NCBI RefSeq assembly: GCF_019703515.2
Contig: NC_059387.1
Span: 34,256,877-34,320,876, forward strand
Direction of reading: 5' to 3'
Source: Myxocyprinus asiaticus
Lineage: Eukaryota > Chordata > Actinopteri > Cypriniformes > Catostomidae
Length of the DNA stretch: 64,000 nt
Shown here: positions 43,860 to 54,565 of the stretch, piece by piece
Layout: the number at the start of each line of letters is the position of its first letter
How positions within the stretch are numbered: the first letter of the stretch is position 1
The notes under the pieces: model-generated
Database searches by the model: none
What the model saw: only the letters and a program-made list of their open reading frames with translations
What the model was told of the DNA's origin: nothing
Translations under genes and position numbers: made by a program

Positions 43860-45046
43860 AATGATTACTTGTGAATTGTAATCCAGTACTGATTACAAAT
43901 TACATGACAAAAAATGCAATCAGTAACAATCTCATAGATTACATGTTTGGGGTAATCTAATCTGATTACTTTTAGATTACTTTCAACCTGATTCTGTTTT
44001 ATTTTATGTCACATGCATTTGAGTAGGATAATAATTTTAACATAAAAGTTCAAAGAGAAAGAACATTTATTATATTCTTTATTACTAACAAAAAGAGCTC
44101 CTTATGACATTTTTAAAAAAGTGCATGAATTAAATAAACATTAACAGCAATGACAGTGCATGGCCAAAGTTTATCATTTAAAACACTGAGACATCAAGTT
44201 CATTTTAAGTGCATAAAACAATAGCAACATTAAGAACATAAAATGAACAGCAATGACTTTGCTACGTCAAAGCTTTCATCTAAAAACACTGAAACACTTT
44301 TAACCCTTACTGCTTACTGACAGTCCATCACCTATTCCAAAGCTGAGGTGCAAGATATTATCTTTTGATCAGCAAGAATATTCTAAAAGAGCAGAATATT
44401 TTAAAACAGCAGAGTTCCACCGGGTCACACAAGCAACAATTGTGTCAAGTTTTATGTCAAGTTTCATGCAGTGGATTCCACTGCATCAGAGCAACAGTAG
44501 AGCGATGGGCTTTGTTCCATATTGCTGCACATTTTGCAGTTTAACTATTGTGCACCTTGCGGGGCAAGACCCTTAGAGATGGCATCCACTAGATCCTTTG
44601 AAGTAATTAAGTTCAGTGTGTGAGCTGCACACAATTGGTGTAATTTCATTCTTAAAAATGAAATTGTCTCTATAGATCCAGTGGTTAAATGCTGAGGACC
44701 GCTCCATCTTCACCTGACTGGCTAGTAGCGAGTATCAGTTCTAAGTGCAATACACACAACCTTACCCTCTCTTCCGAAAACACTCGAAGACTTATTGAAC
44801 TTATATCAGTGGTGTGCTTATATAGAATGAAAAATGGAAAAGATGGAAAAAAGAGAATAAGAATGATCAATAAATTATTAACAATTTACTGCCTTTGACT
44901 TGTTAATATGTAATCATGTAATATAGAAAAGTTACTGTAGTCCAATTGAGTATTTTAAAACGTAATTTAATCCAATTACAAGTACTTTATTTTTTGTAAT
45001 CTGATTACATACAGATTACATGTAATCTGTTACTACCCAGCATTGA
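43860..45046 (-). mobile_element. Decayed hAT-family element
   Basis: Both ends carry GTAATC...GATTAC motifs: near 43880 TAATCCAGTACTGATTAC and near 45000-45046 TAATCTGTTACTACCCAGC. On the minus strand inside, about 44660-44290, fragments resembling a hAT transposase are readable (CAAHTLNLITSKDLVDAISK, AVEST). The rest is full of stops and indels. It lies in the sspo intron between the 43153 and 48425 exons. Confidence 0.55.
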
Positions 45047-45917
45047 TATTATATTATTACTAAATTTCACTGCTAAGTTTAAGGCTTTAATTTATATCCA
45101 TTTACAGCCTTTTGTACAGATTTATGTGATTTGGAATTTTCAAAATAAATATTAAATAAATATAAGTTAATATTATTCACTTATTAAAGCACAATGTACA
45201 ATCAGATTTGTATTATATAGCACAAAGATGACTTAGACATTACAGATTTATTTTCTGTTATAGCATAATTTCCTGTACAATATACAAATAAATATGAGTT
45301 GACAATAATCTAAATAAATGCATGTTTTGCAACTTGTAAAATAGCTAATTATTTTGTACGTTATTTAAATAATAAAAGTTGTTTTTTTCTCTGCAAAAAA
45401 AAAGTTAACGACAAGTGTTATGAGTTAACTAACCCTTTAACTAGAAGTCAGAAGTTTTTTATATTATATATTAATATGACAGATCTTTATTACATTAGTT
45501 TAAATATGTAACATTGCAATATATTTTTTCCACATCATTTTCACTAAATTTATTAAAGACAACAAAAGTTTTAAATCCATGTTTTTTAAATCCATGATTT
45601 ACATGATTGTAAAATGACCAAATACATAGTGTGTAATTTTAATAATGAAAGTAGTTTTTTTAAACAAGTAGTTTTTTTTATTTTTTATTATATAGTCAAA
45701 TACAACTTATTCATTATTATATTTCTTGTTTTGGTAAAATCTTTCAATAAGGTTCCATTTGTTAACATTAGTTAACAACATTATTTAACATGAAATAAAA
45801 ATAAACAATACTTTTAAAACATTAATATTGGTTCATGTTAAATTTAACATTTTCAAAATATAAAGCTGTGTAAGTTATCATTAGTTTGTGCTCTATGAAA
45901 TAACATGAACTAACAAT
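45047..45917. other. sspo intron, no feature recognised
   Basis: AT-rich DNA. The phrase TTAGTTAACAACATTATTTAAC near 45768 resembles a common dispersed fish repeat that also occurs near 56090. No coding content. Confidence 0.4.
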
Positions 45918-46191
45918 GAACTTGTAATGACACCAACTCGGGAGCTGAGATGAACCCAGATGCGGGAGTTTATTGAACTGAACACAGTCGAGACAGGTAA
46001 GTAGCGTGAGTTCAGTATTCAGGTAAGGTGTATAGTTTTTTGAACACAGTCTTTAGTCTTAAAGGCAGAAGGCACAGATAGTTAATTCCAGATCAATACT
46101 TGTCAACACAAGGAACATAAACTTCCGACAGGGTCTAAGGTGCGTAACTTCCAAAAACTGAGGAGCAGGTCAGAACATAAAGGCATAAATA

Positions 46192-47688
46192 AACTCAGCA
46201 AAAAATAAATGTCCTCTCAATTTCAACTGCTTTTATTTTCAGCACACTTAACATGTGTAAATATTTGTATGAACATAAAAAGATTCAACAACTAAGACAT
46301 AAACTGAACAAGTTTCACAGACATGTGACTAACAGAAATGGAATAATGTGTCCCTGAACAAGGGGGGGGGGTGGTCAAAATCAAAAGTAACAGTCAGTAT
46401 CTGGTGTGGCCACCAGCTGCATTAAGTACTGCAGTGCATCTCCTCCTCATGGACTGCACCAGATTTGCCAGTTCTTGCTGTGAGGTGTTACTCAACTCTT
46501 CCACCAAGGCACTTGCAAGTTCCAGGATATTTCTGAGGGGAATGGCCCTAGCCCTCACCATCCAATCCAACAGGTCCCAGATGTGCTCAATGGGAATGAG
46601 ATCCGGGCTCGTCGCTGGCCATGGCAGAACACTGACATTCCTGTCTTGCAGGAAATCACACACAGAACGAGCAGTATGACTGGTGGCATTGTCATGCTGG
46701 AGGGTCATGTCAGGATGAGCCTGCAGGAAGGGTACCACATGAGGGAGGAGGATGTCTTCCCTGTAATGCACAGCGTTGAGATTGCCTGCAATGACAACAA
46801 GCTCAGTCCGATGATTCTGTGACACACCGCCCCAGACCATGATGGACCTCCACCTCCAAATTGATCCCGCTCCAGAATACAGGCCAAATTGGCGCTCATT
46901 CCTTCGACGATAAACGCAAGTCCGACCATCACCCCTGATGAGACAAAACCGCGACTCGTCAGTGAAGAGCACTTTTTGCCAGTCCTGTCTGGTCCAGCGA
47001 AGGTGGGTTTGTGCCCATAGGCGACATTGTTGCTGGTGATGTCTGGTAAGGACCTGCCTTACAACAGGCCTACAAGCCCTCAGTCCAGCCTCTCTCGGCC
47101 TATCGCGGACAGTCTGAGCACTGATGGAGGGATTGTGCGTTCCAGGTGCAACTTGGGCAGTTGTTGTTGCCATCCTGTACCTGTCCCGCAGGTGTGATAC
47201 TCGGATGTACCGATCCTGTGCAGGTGTTGTTACACGTGGTCTGCCACTGCGAGGACGATCAGCTGTCCTTCCTGTCTCCCTGTAGCGCTGTCTTAGACGT
47301 CTCACAGTACGGACATTGCAATTTATTGCCCTGGCCACATCTGCAGTCCTCATGCCTACATGCAGCATGCCTAAAGCACATTCACGCAGATGAGCAGGGA
47401 CCCTGAGCATCTTTCTTTTGGTGTTTTTCAGAGTCAGTAGAAAGGTCTCTTTAGTGTCCTACGTTTTTATAACTGTGACTTTAATTGCTTACCGTCTGTA
47501 AGCTGTTAGTGTCTTAATGACCGTTCCACAGGTGCATGTTCATGAATTGTTTATGGTTCATTGAACAAGCATGGAAAACATTGTTTAAACCCTTTACAAT
47601 AAAAATCTATCAAGTTATTTGGATTTGGATTTAAAACACAGTGTCCTGAAAAAGGGACGTTTCTTTTTTTGCTGAGATTACATTCAGA
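46192..47688 (-). mobile_element. Full-length Tc1-like transposon, third family
   Basis: The ends AACTCAGCAAAAAATAAATG and its inverse (TTTTTTTGCTGAGAT) are flanked by TA on both sides. The inverted repeats are short (about 30 bp), unlike copy A. It is inserted inside a solo LTR and carries an uninterrupted transposase, so it is probably the youngest insertion here. A G-run occurs at about 46362-46371. Confidence 0.88.
46394..47410 (-). CDS. Tc1-like DD34E transposase, open frame
   Basis: This 338-residue open frame has an N-terminal HTH (ADVARAINCNVRTVRRLRQR), a GRP-type hook (RSGRPRVTT), a second HTH, and a DDE domain: FTDESRF, LQHDNATSHTA and IPIEHIWD. The spacing between the second Asp and the Glu is 34 residues. 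It ends at GGHTRY. The usual DLNPIEH has become DLIPIEH. The stretch GSIWRWRSIMVWGG looks slightly altered against the family's common GGGSVMVWGG, so activity is uncertain although no stop or frameshift is present. Confidence 0.88.
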   Translation of the reverse strand: MLRVPAHLRECALGMLHVGMRTADVARAINCNVRTVRRLRQRYRETGRTADRPRSGRPRVTTPAQDRYIRVSHLRDRYRMATTTAQVAPGTHNPSISAQTVRDRPREAGLRACRPVVRQVLTRHHQQQCRLWAQTHLRWTRQDWQKVLFTDESRFCLIRGDGRTCVYRRRNERQFGLYSGAGSIWRWRSIMVWGGVSQNHRTELVVIAGNLNAVHYREDILLPHVVPFLQAHPDMTLQHDNATSHTARSVCDFLQDRNVSVLPWPATSPDLIPIEHIWDLLDWMVRARAIPLRNILELASALVEELSNTSQQELANLVQSMRRRCTAVLNAAGGHTRY

Positions 47689-48041
47689 GTTCTCAAAGTC
47701 ACATGTTTAGTACATTCTGAGCCGATCGTGGATTATCAGGCAAGTTTCACACAGGTAAGTAGCCATACGGAAAACACAGGGTTCACATGAACCACTTATC
47801 TTGCAAATCCAGAGCAGATCGTTGATAAACAGATAAGCAGTTCACTACTGCAGCAGAGCAAAAGGTGAGTCCAAGGAACTTTCAACAAGGCTAGACGCTG
47901 ACTGAGAGTGAGAGTGAGGTTTAAGTGCATGTCCAAACAAGGTGATGATAAGCTGCAGGTGTGCGTGATTAAAACTCAGGCGAGTGAGAGCGGGTGACTG
48001 ATGGTGAGGGAGAGGGAGTCTGGTGGATACGTGACAGAACT

Positions 48042-48424
48042 ATTGTATTTTTATTAACTAACATTATCAAGATTAATAAATGCTGTAAACAATATATTGT
48101 TCATTGTTAGTTTATATCACCTAATGGATTACCTAATATTAACAGATGGAACTTTATTGTAAAGTGTTACCAATGTTTTATATAATATACTATATATAAT
48201 GTATATATATGAAAAATATATATTTTTTGCATTAATATAAATATGTGCCCATTCAATACTGTATATACTTTAAAAGCAACATTCTCTCTAAGGCTCGTGT
48301 TTGTATCTGTTTACATTCCTGTATTGATGTGAACATTGTATTTACTGTATTCATGATTTAAATGAACAAAATCTTCAAACTATGTTAAATGAATCCATGT
48401 TTGGCCACTGTCTTGTTCTGTCAG
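48042..48424. other. sspo intron, no feature recognised
   Basis: AT-rich DNA with ATATATA clusters near 48180-48240. Confidence 0.4.
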
Positions 48425-48558
48425 GTAAATCTGTGACGGTCAGTGGGATTCCAGTCACTCTTCCAAAGACATACTCAGGCAGTGGACTGATTCTGGAGTG
48501 GGTCGGGTTATTGTGTCCCTCTCCTCTCGACTCGGGGTCACTCTGCTCTGGGACGGAG
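48425..48558 (+). pseudogene. sspo: sspo exon: second VWD, with frameshift
   Basis: Acceptor CTGTCAG and donor GGAG|GTTGTT. It starts in phase with 43153 (KSVTVSGIPVTLPKTYSGSG, LILE). It then needs a frame change near 48497-48503 to read RVIVSLSSRLGVTLLWDGG, which again joins the next exon in phase. A coding defect is therefore certain relative to the family. Confidence 0.85.
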
Positions 48559-48679
48559 GTTGTTTAGAAGCACATCGATACCATTTGATACCCCTGTTTT
48601 GTCTCATTTTAAAATATTTTCCCAAAAATGTATTTTGATCATCTTTTTCTTGATTTGTGGAATCTATTTGTGTGGACAG

Positions 48680-48721
48680 GTATGCGTGTTTATGTGCGAC
48701 TGATGTCTCATTTGCGTGGGA

Positions 48722-48724
<3 letters not shown>
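48680..48724 (+). pseudogene. sspo: sspo VWD exon truncated by a LINE
   Basis: After a good acceptor (GGACAG) the frame reads MRVYVRLMSHLRGN, then hits TAA inside the (TAA)n tail of the LINE. The expected continuation (a GLCGN-type VWD core and a donor) is missing. Confidence 0.85.
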
Positions 48725-48756
<32 letters not shown>

Positions 48757-49610
48757 GTTTAATTTATATAGCGCCTTTCCAGAGCACAAGGACACAATAA
48801 TACACAAACAAAGAACAGTCACAAAAAGACAGTTCAGATAGTGCAGTCATTGAGAGTGAACACATAACACATTAAGATAAATAACACTGAGAAAACAAAA
48901 AATTTTAAGTTGAGATTTAAACTCAGAGATAGAAGAGATGCTGCGAAGAGTCAGGGGGAATGAATTCCATATATTGGGTGCTACTACGCTGAATGACCTG
49001 CCACCCATAGTAGAGAGGCGAGATCTTGGGACAGAAAGGTGTCCAGACCCAAAAGACTTAAGCAAGCGGAACGAGTTGTAGGGGAGAAGCAATTCTCTAA
49101 GATAGTGAGGTGCCAGACCATGAAGTGATTTAAATGTAAGCAGGATTAGTTTATATTTGACGCGAAACAAAACTGGTAACCAGTGAAATTCAAACAGGAA
49201 TGGAGTAATATGAGCTGAGCGCTTGGTATGTGTAAGAATTCTAGCAGCAGAATTTTGAATATATTGCAACCTAACAATAGAGTTAGCAGGTAAACCAATG
49301 AAGAGGGCATTGCAATAGTCAAGACGTGAGGATATAAATGCATGAACCAGTGTTTCAGTAAAGGGATGAAGGCGAGCAATGCGGCGAAGGTGAAAGAAGG
49401 CAATTTTAGATACAGATTTAATATGAGCTTCAAAAGTGAGGGAGGGATCAAAGATGACACCTACATTTTTTACAGTATTGGATGGTTTAATGAAAGTGCC
49501 ATCAATATCACAACCAAAGTCATAAGGAATTTTTTTCATAAGTGTTGGTGTTCCGATAATAATGATCTCAGTTTTATCCATGTTCAATTATAGGAAGTTG
49601 GTGTTAAGCC
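48725..49610 (-). mobile_element. 5'-truncated L2/CR1-like LINE
   Basis: Minus-oriented non-LTR retrotransposon. Its 3' end is the (TTA)n microsatellite at 48725-48752, preceded in element sense by GGCGCTATATAAATTAAAC, a tail typical of fish L2-like LINEs. The ORF contains only the C-terminal part of the reverse transcriptase. The 5' end is truncated near a T-run (49609-49630). It interrupts a coding exon of sspo and appears to replace its end and the following intron. Confidence 0.85.
48847..49587 (-). pseudogene. LINE reverse transcriptase, C-terminal fragment
   Basis: A 246-codon frame includes KTEIIIIG, NVGVIFDPSLTFEAHIKSV, SRLDYCNALFIGLP, HWLPVLFRVKYKLILLTFKS LHG and NIWNSFPLTLRS. These are the conserved post-catalytic region of L2/CR1-type reverse transcriptases. 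The YxDD catalytic motif and the endonuclease are not present, so it is inactive by truncation. Confidence 0.85.
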
Positions 49611-49637
49611 ATTTTTTTTTTTTTTTTTTTAATTTAG

Positions 49638-49740
49638 ATGCAGAGAATGACTTCACCACGAGGCAAGGCATCATGGAATCCACTCCAGAACTGTTTGGAA
49701 ACTCCTGGAAGCAGACCAGGTCCTCCGTGACCCCTGCATT
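49638..49740 (+). pseudogene. sspo: sspo exon: VWD end, with frameshift
   Basis: Acceptor TTTAG; with the split codon it reads DAENDFTTRQGIMESTPELF GNSW, the end of a VWD domain at the same exon border as 33381. After GNSW the correct continuation (ADQVLRDPCI, joining INPHRVTW in the next exon) is in another frame, so a deletion of one base (or 3n+1 bases) lies near 49709-49711. Donor GTAAGC. Confidence 0.85.
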
Positions 49741-49872
49741 GTAAGCACCATTCATGTAGAGCAAATGCATCGACTTGAGTCTCAAACTGGTTATTACTCA
49801 TTATGCAACTGTAACAACTGTTTTTGAGTATCCTGTATTTGTTCAATGGCATTTACGTGACCTCTTTTTCAG

Positions 49873-50000
49873 ATCAACCCTCACCGGGTGACGTGGGCGA
49901 AGAAGAAATGTGCCGTGATCAGTCAGGAGATGTTTGCCATGTATCATTCTGAGGTGCTGTACCAGCAGTACTATGACTGGTGTGTCTTCAATGCCTGCGG
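49873..50000 (+). pseudogene. sspo: sspo exon: C8 domain
   Basis: Acceptor TTTTTCAG and donor GCGG|GTGAGA. The frame reads NPHRVTWAKKKCAVISQEMF, then YYDWCVFNACG, the C8 core. It ends with two bases of a codon; the next recognised exon does not fit that phase, so exons for the rest of C8 and TIL are missing. Confidence 0.88.
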
Positions 50001-50384
50001 GTGAGAAACTGACTCTGAAATTTAAAGTTAGTATTTGGTATTGTGACTTTTGCAGAAGTCTCCTTCTCAGATGTTTCTCCTGAGAAAATGACCCCAGTAA
50101 CTCATGTGATTTTCAGAAGAGATCTTAAACACAAATTATCTCAAAATGAAATCAAACTTTTCTCATCTAATCCATCCGAGATCAAATGATCTGAGCTATG
50201 CCAACCCCCCCAATAATCAAAACAAGCAAGTACAACCACCCCAATATTTATACCACGATCAATGGAAACATGTAAATGCTTCACGTTGCTGATGAAAGTA
50301 AAGCTTGTAGTGGAAGTTGTCAGCAGTTTCATTGAATACAATGACTTTTTGATACATCAGAACTGAGGTGCTTGTTGATTTCAG
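50001..50384. other. Short sspo intron; expected exons absent
   Basis: Only 384 bp separate a C8 exon and an LDLa exon. In SCO-spondin the remainder of C8, a TIL and further modules should lie between. The stretch holds a dispersed repeat fragment (50200-50260, see 37290) and no recognisable exon. Confidence 0.55.
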
Positions 50385-50584
50385 GGTGCAGTCAGTTTGA
50401 GTTTGGCTGTATGAGAGGGCAGTGTGTGCCACTAGGATGGCACTGTGATGGTGAGATGGACTGTCTGGATGGGAGCGATGAGAAACAGTGTTCTCGTGTG
50501 TGTCATCTGGACCAGTTCCTCTGTCAGACTGGAGACCAGTGTATTCAACACCAGCAACTATGTGACGGGACAGCTCTCATCTGA
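50385..50584 (+). pseudogene. sspo: sspo LDLa exon, second repeat truncated
   Basis: After the acceptor TTTCAG the frame reads QFEFGCMRGQCVPLGWHCDG and MDCLDGSDEKQC, a complete LDLa repeat with its DGSDE calcium-binding motif. A second repeat begins CHLDQFLCQTGDQCIQHQQL CDG but runs into TGA at 50582-50584. The nearby TCATCTGAT suggests that the CxDxSDE part was removed by a small deletion near 50573. No donor is recognisable. Confidence 0.85.
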
Positions 50585-51060
50585 TACTACTTCTGGTTTA
50601 TTTTGCACACTGGAAATGGAAAGTCATTGCATTTTGATTGCATTGTGTGAGCTGTTTTATATTGTACATTTTGGCTAATGTAGTAGATCATTCGGGTAAA
50701 GTATGCAGACAAAAAAATTGCATGCAGTGCACAGTGAACAAACATACTATATACAGTGGAAATCGTAAGAATAGTACAGTATGTTAGTACCGTTATGGCA
50801 TTTCAAACATAGCCATGGTTGCACATTTTAAAGGACTCTTGTGCTAATTTAAATTCACCAAGAACATCCTAAGACCTTAACGGAAATGAGTCTTCTTATT
50901 ACTTTCTGCAGTGCATTAATTTCTGCAGCATTTATTGTGGGGAAGGCACAGTGGCACTTGATTAACGTGACATGAGTCATGTGGAAGCCAATTTAGGCTA
51001 TGTTCAGAACATGAATTAAAAATGCAAAATCACTTTTAAAAATTCTGTCTCTCTCTCCAG
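50585..51060. other. sspo intron, no feature recognised
   Basis: AT-rich DNA ending in a (CT)n polypyrimidine tract before the next exon. Confidence 0.45.
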
Positions 51061-51161
51061 ATAAGCTCGGTCCCTCCACAGCACCCCCTAGTGATGGAAA
51101 CACCAGTCGAATTTGTCCAGAGTTCACCTGTGCTGATGGATCGTGTGTTCCTTTCAATGCG
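51061..51161 (+). pseudogene. sspo: sspo LDLa exon
   Basis: Acceptor CTCTCCAG and donor TGCG|GTACTG. The frame reads KLGPSTAPPSDGNTSRICPE FTCADGSCVPFNA, the first half of an LDLa repeat after a Ser/Pro-rich linker. It ends in phase 0 with the exon at 51269, which supplies the second half. Confidence 0.8.
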
Positions 51162-51268
51162 GTACTGACACGGAGAACCCAGCATGTGTAGAGAAGAGCA
51201 AAATACCAAAATTAAAATGGTTAGGAAGGGGCAGAGAAAAATAAAAAGTATGTGTACTTGTGTTGTAG

Positions 51269-51473
51269 TTGTGTAATGGCGTAGCAGATTGTCCAGCTGC
51301 GGGCCCCACAGACAAGCAGGTCTGTGGGGTCTGAGGCCTCTGGGGTCTTTGGAGTCCATGCAGTCATAGCTGTGGAGCTGGAACCCTGAGCCGACAGAGA
51401 TGCTGCACCCTGCAGGAGACTGACGGACTCTGCAGGGCAGAAGACACACAGTGCTACTCTACCGCGTGTCCGT
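51269..51473 (+). pseudogene. sspo: sspo LDLa-TSP1 exon with premature stop
   Basis: Acceptor TTGTAG and donor CCGT|GTGAGA. The frame reads LCNGVADCPAAGPTDKQVCG V, then TGA (51332-51334), then [20 protein letters not shown] and [15 protein letters not shown]. The downstream part is a clear TSP1 repeat (WSPCSxSCG) in the same frame. A CGA-to-TGA transition at a former CpG is a simple explanation. Confidence 0.88.
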
Positions 51474-52031
51474 GTGAGAGATTTAAACAGTATTGTTCAG
51501 TAAAGTCTAAACTGGGGTATAAATATTTTTAGTGTTGTTTTTCAAAGTTGGACTGCCTGTAACTCAAGAAATATTAAAGTTATCTTAATATCCTTTTAGA
51601 TTCTGGTTCTGAACAAACTTTCCTTTATTTGTATTTTAATTGTAAAACCCATATATGGGTAAATCCCCAAAATATAGGGCTAGTTTTTCTTTTACAACAT
51701 ATAAAGGTTGATTTGCAAAAGTTGATTGCTGCCAGATTGCTCATCGTGATTTGTTTCCTTTTCTGTGCGTAAATACGTATTTTACTAAAATCAAAAGAAA
51801 AACACAAAAGTTACATTTTTCATAAAGAAAATAAAGTCTGTTTTAAGAACATTCATATATTTTTGCATTTTGACATTATTTTCATGACAATTGAGCTCAT
51901 CTAAACCTTATTATTATGTCCTGAAAAAAAAAAAACAAAAAAACATATGCGATTGTACCTTCTTGAACTCTTAATATTCTTAATGTAGCTTCTCAGTAAT
52001 TATCATAACTGTAATGGAATAGATATATATA
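51474..52031. other. sspo intron, no feature recognised
   Basis: AT-rich DNA with an A-run near 51926. No exon recognised. Confidence 0.4.
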
Positions 52032-52253
52032 CAATTGAAGTCAGAAGTTTACATACATCAAATACATTTAAACTCAGTTTTTCACAATTCCTGACATTTA
52101 ATCGTAGAAAACATTCCCTGTCTTAGGTCAGTTAGGATCACTACTTTATTTTAAGAATGTGAAATATCAGAATAATAGTGGAGAAAATGATTTATTTCAG
52201 CTTTTATTTCTTTCATCACATTCCCAGTGGGTCAGAAGTTTACATACACTTTG

Positions 52254-53040
<787 letters not shown>

Positions 53041-53205
53041 TGTCAAGCAAAGAGGCACCGAGTTTGAAGGTAGACATTAAAATACATCCACAGGTACACC
53101 TCCAGATCAGTACACGTCCTATCAGAAGCTAATTGGCTAATTGTCTAAAGGCTTGACATAATTTTCTGGAGTTTTCCAAGCTGCTTAAAGGCACAGTTAA
53201 CTTAT

Positions 53206-54195
53206 GGCACTTTTCCACTGCACGTTACTTGACTCTGCTCGCTTTACTTTTCTGAGCTTGCTTTTCCACTGCAGTTTAGTGCAGCCTCAACGTGGGATTA
53301 TAGGCTAATCATCATAGTTGCGCCGCCTCTACTGCCGTGACATCATCTTAAACGCGACACAAACATTACTTACAATAAACAATAACAAGACCGCTAGCTG
53401 TTAGCTACTAGCTCATTGTGCTGCATAAAGCAGTTGTTGCATGGTGATTTTACACAAGTGTAACTGGCCTGGTTGTTTTAGAAGCAAGCTTTCCAGTAGC
53501 TGGTCAACTAAATAAAGTGAAGCTTTCAAGCTGAATATAGAGTTGACGTAACAAAACGTTCCATCCTCCATCGTGGACTCCAACAATGCCACAGCCACTC
53601 TCCCTCCCATTGCTCGCCAGTCTATTGCCATAGATAGCGTCCATTTGGTCCAACCACTTCCACTTTCTTCTGTTTGAACCACTCCTGCTGTTGTGGTCCT
53701 TGATGGTTCTGTAGTCACTTTTAAGTTTTTTTAACTTTTCCCATACATTGTTGGTAGGTCCGGTGGTAGCTGTGTGTGGCCAACAGCTGAGACACTTCCT
53801 AAAAGACTTTTCCGTTCGTCGTTTCGTTCGTCGCTAACGAGAGGAACGTCTCCACCTCGTTTATTGACCACAACGTGGTTTTTTGCACAGCCATTTCTTT
53901 TTAAAATTAGAAAGTCACGTGAACAAATGATATTGCTGTTGCTGTTGCTGACTTTAAAACTAGCGGGTTGATGTCCCGTGTCGCAAATCCAGTGACATTG
54001 GTAGTGACGATTCTCTCCAATCAGTGATCTGTAGGGTTTTGACATCACATTTAGTATCGGCTCGGCTCACTTGGAACCTCGACCGAGGTGGTACTAAAAA
54101 AGTACCAGGTACCAGGTACTATCCACAGTGGAAAACCCCCAAAAAGTGAGCAGAGTCGAGTCGAGTTGAGCTGTACCGTGCAGTGGAAAAGCCCC
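53206..54195. mobile_element. Non-autonomous DNA element nested in a Tc1
   Basis: The termini ATGGCACTTTTCCACTGCAC and GTGCAGTGGAAAAGCCCCAT are inverse. Further inverse GAGTCGAG/CTCGGCTC-like and AGTACCAGGTACCAGGTACT palindromic stretches lie near the right end. The interior shows no recognised transposase. It interrupts the right arm of the Tc1 at 52032, giving a clear relative age. A TTA/TAA-type target near the junction would suit PIF/Harbinger, but this is unproven. Confidence 0.7.
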
Positions 54196-54404
54196 ATAAG
54201 TGTATGTAAACTTCTGACCCACTAGAATTGTGATATAGTGAATTAAAAAAACAATGAAAACAGTGAAACAATCTGTCTGTAAACAATTGCTGGAAAAATG
54301 ACTCATGTGATGCACAAAGTAGATGTCCTAAACGACTTGCCAAAACAATAGTTTGCTAATATTTAACAAGTGGATTTTTTTTTTTTTTAATGACTTCAGC
54401 CTTT

Positions 54405-54565
54405 CTTTCTCTCTGTCTGTTTTTCTTTCTTTCTTCATTTCTTTCTGTGTCTGTCTGTCTGTCTTTCTTTCTGTCTGTCTGTTTTTCTTCCTTTCTTTCA
54501 TTCTTTCTTTCTTTCTTTCTTTGTCTGTCTTGTCTTGTCTTGCCTTTCTGTCTTTCTTTCTGTGT
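54405..54565. repeat. Imperfect CTTT/CTGT tetranucleotide microsatellite
   Basis: Long tract of TTTC and TGTC units with TTGTC near the end. It produces spurious Ser/Phe-rich and Lys/Glu-rich open frames on both strands. Confidence 0.9.

Larger units (their letters stand above)
45923..48036 (-). mobile_element. Solo LTR (minus) hosting a nested Tc1
   Basis: Excluding the inner Tc1, this is a block of about 600 bp. On the minus strand it begins TGTCACGTATCC and ends GGTGTCATTACA, with AATAAACTCCCGC near its end. The five bases GAACT flank it exactly on both sides (45918-45922 and 48037-48041), the expected 5-bp target duplication. No internal region is present, so it is a solo LTR, later split by the Tc1 at 46192-47688. 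Confidence 0.88.
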
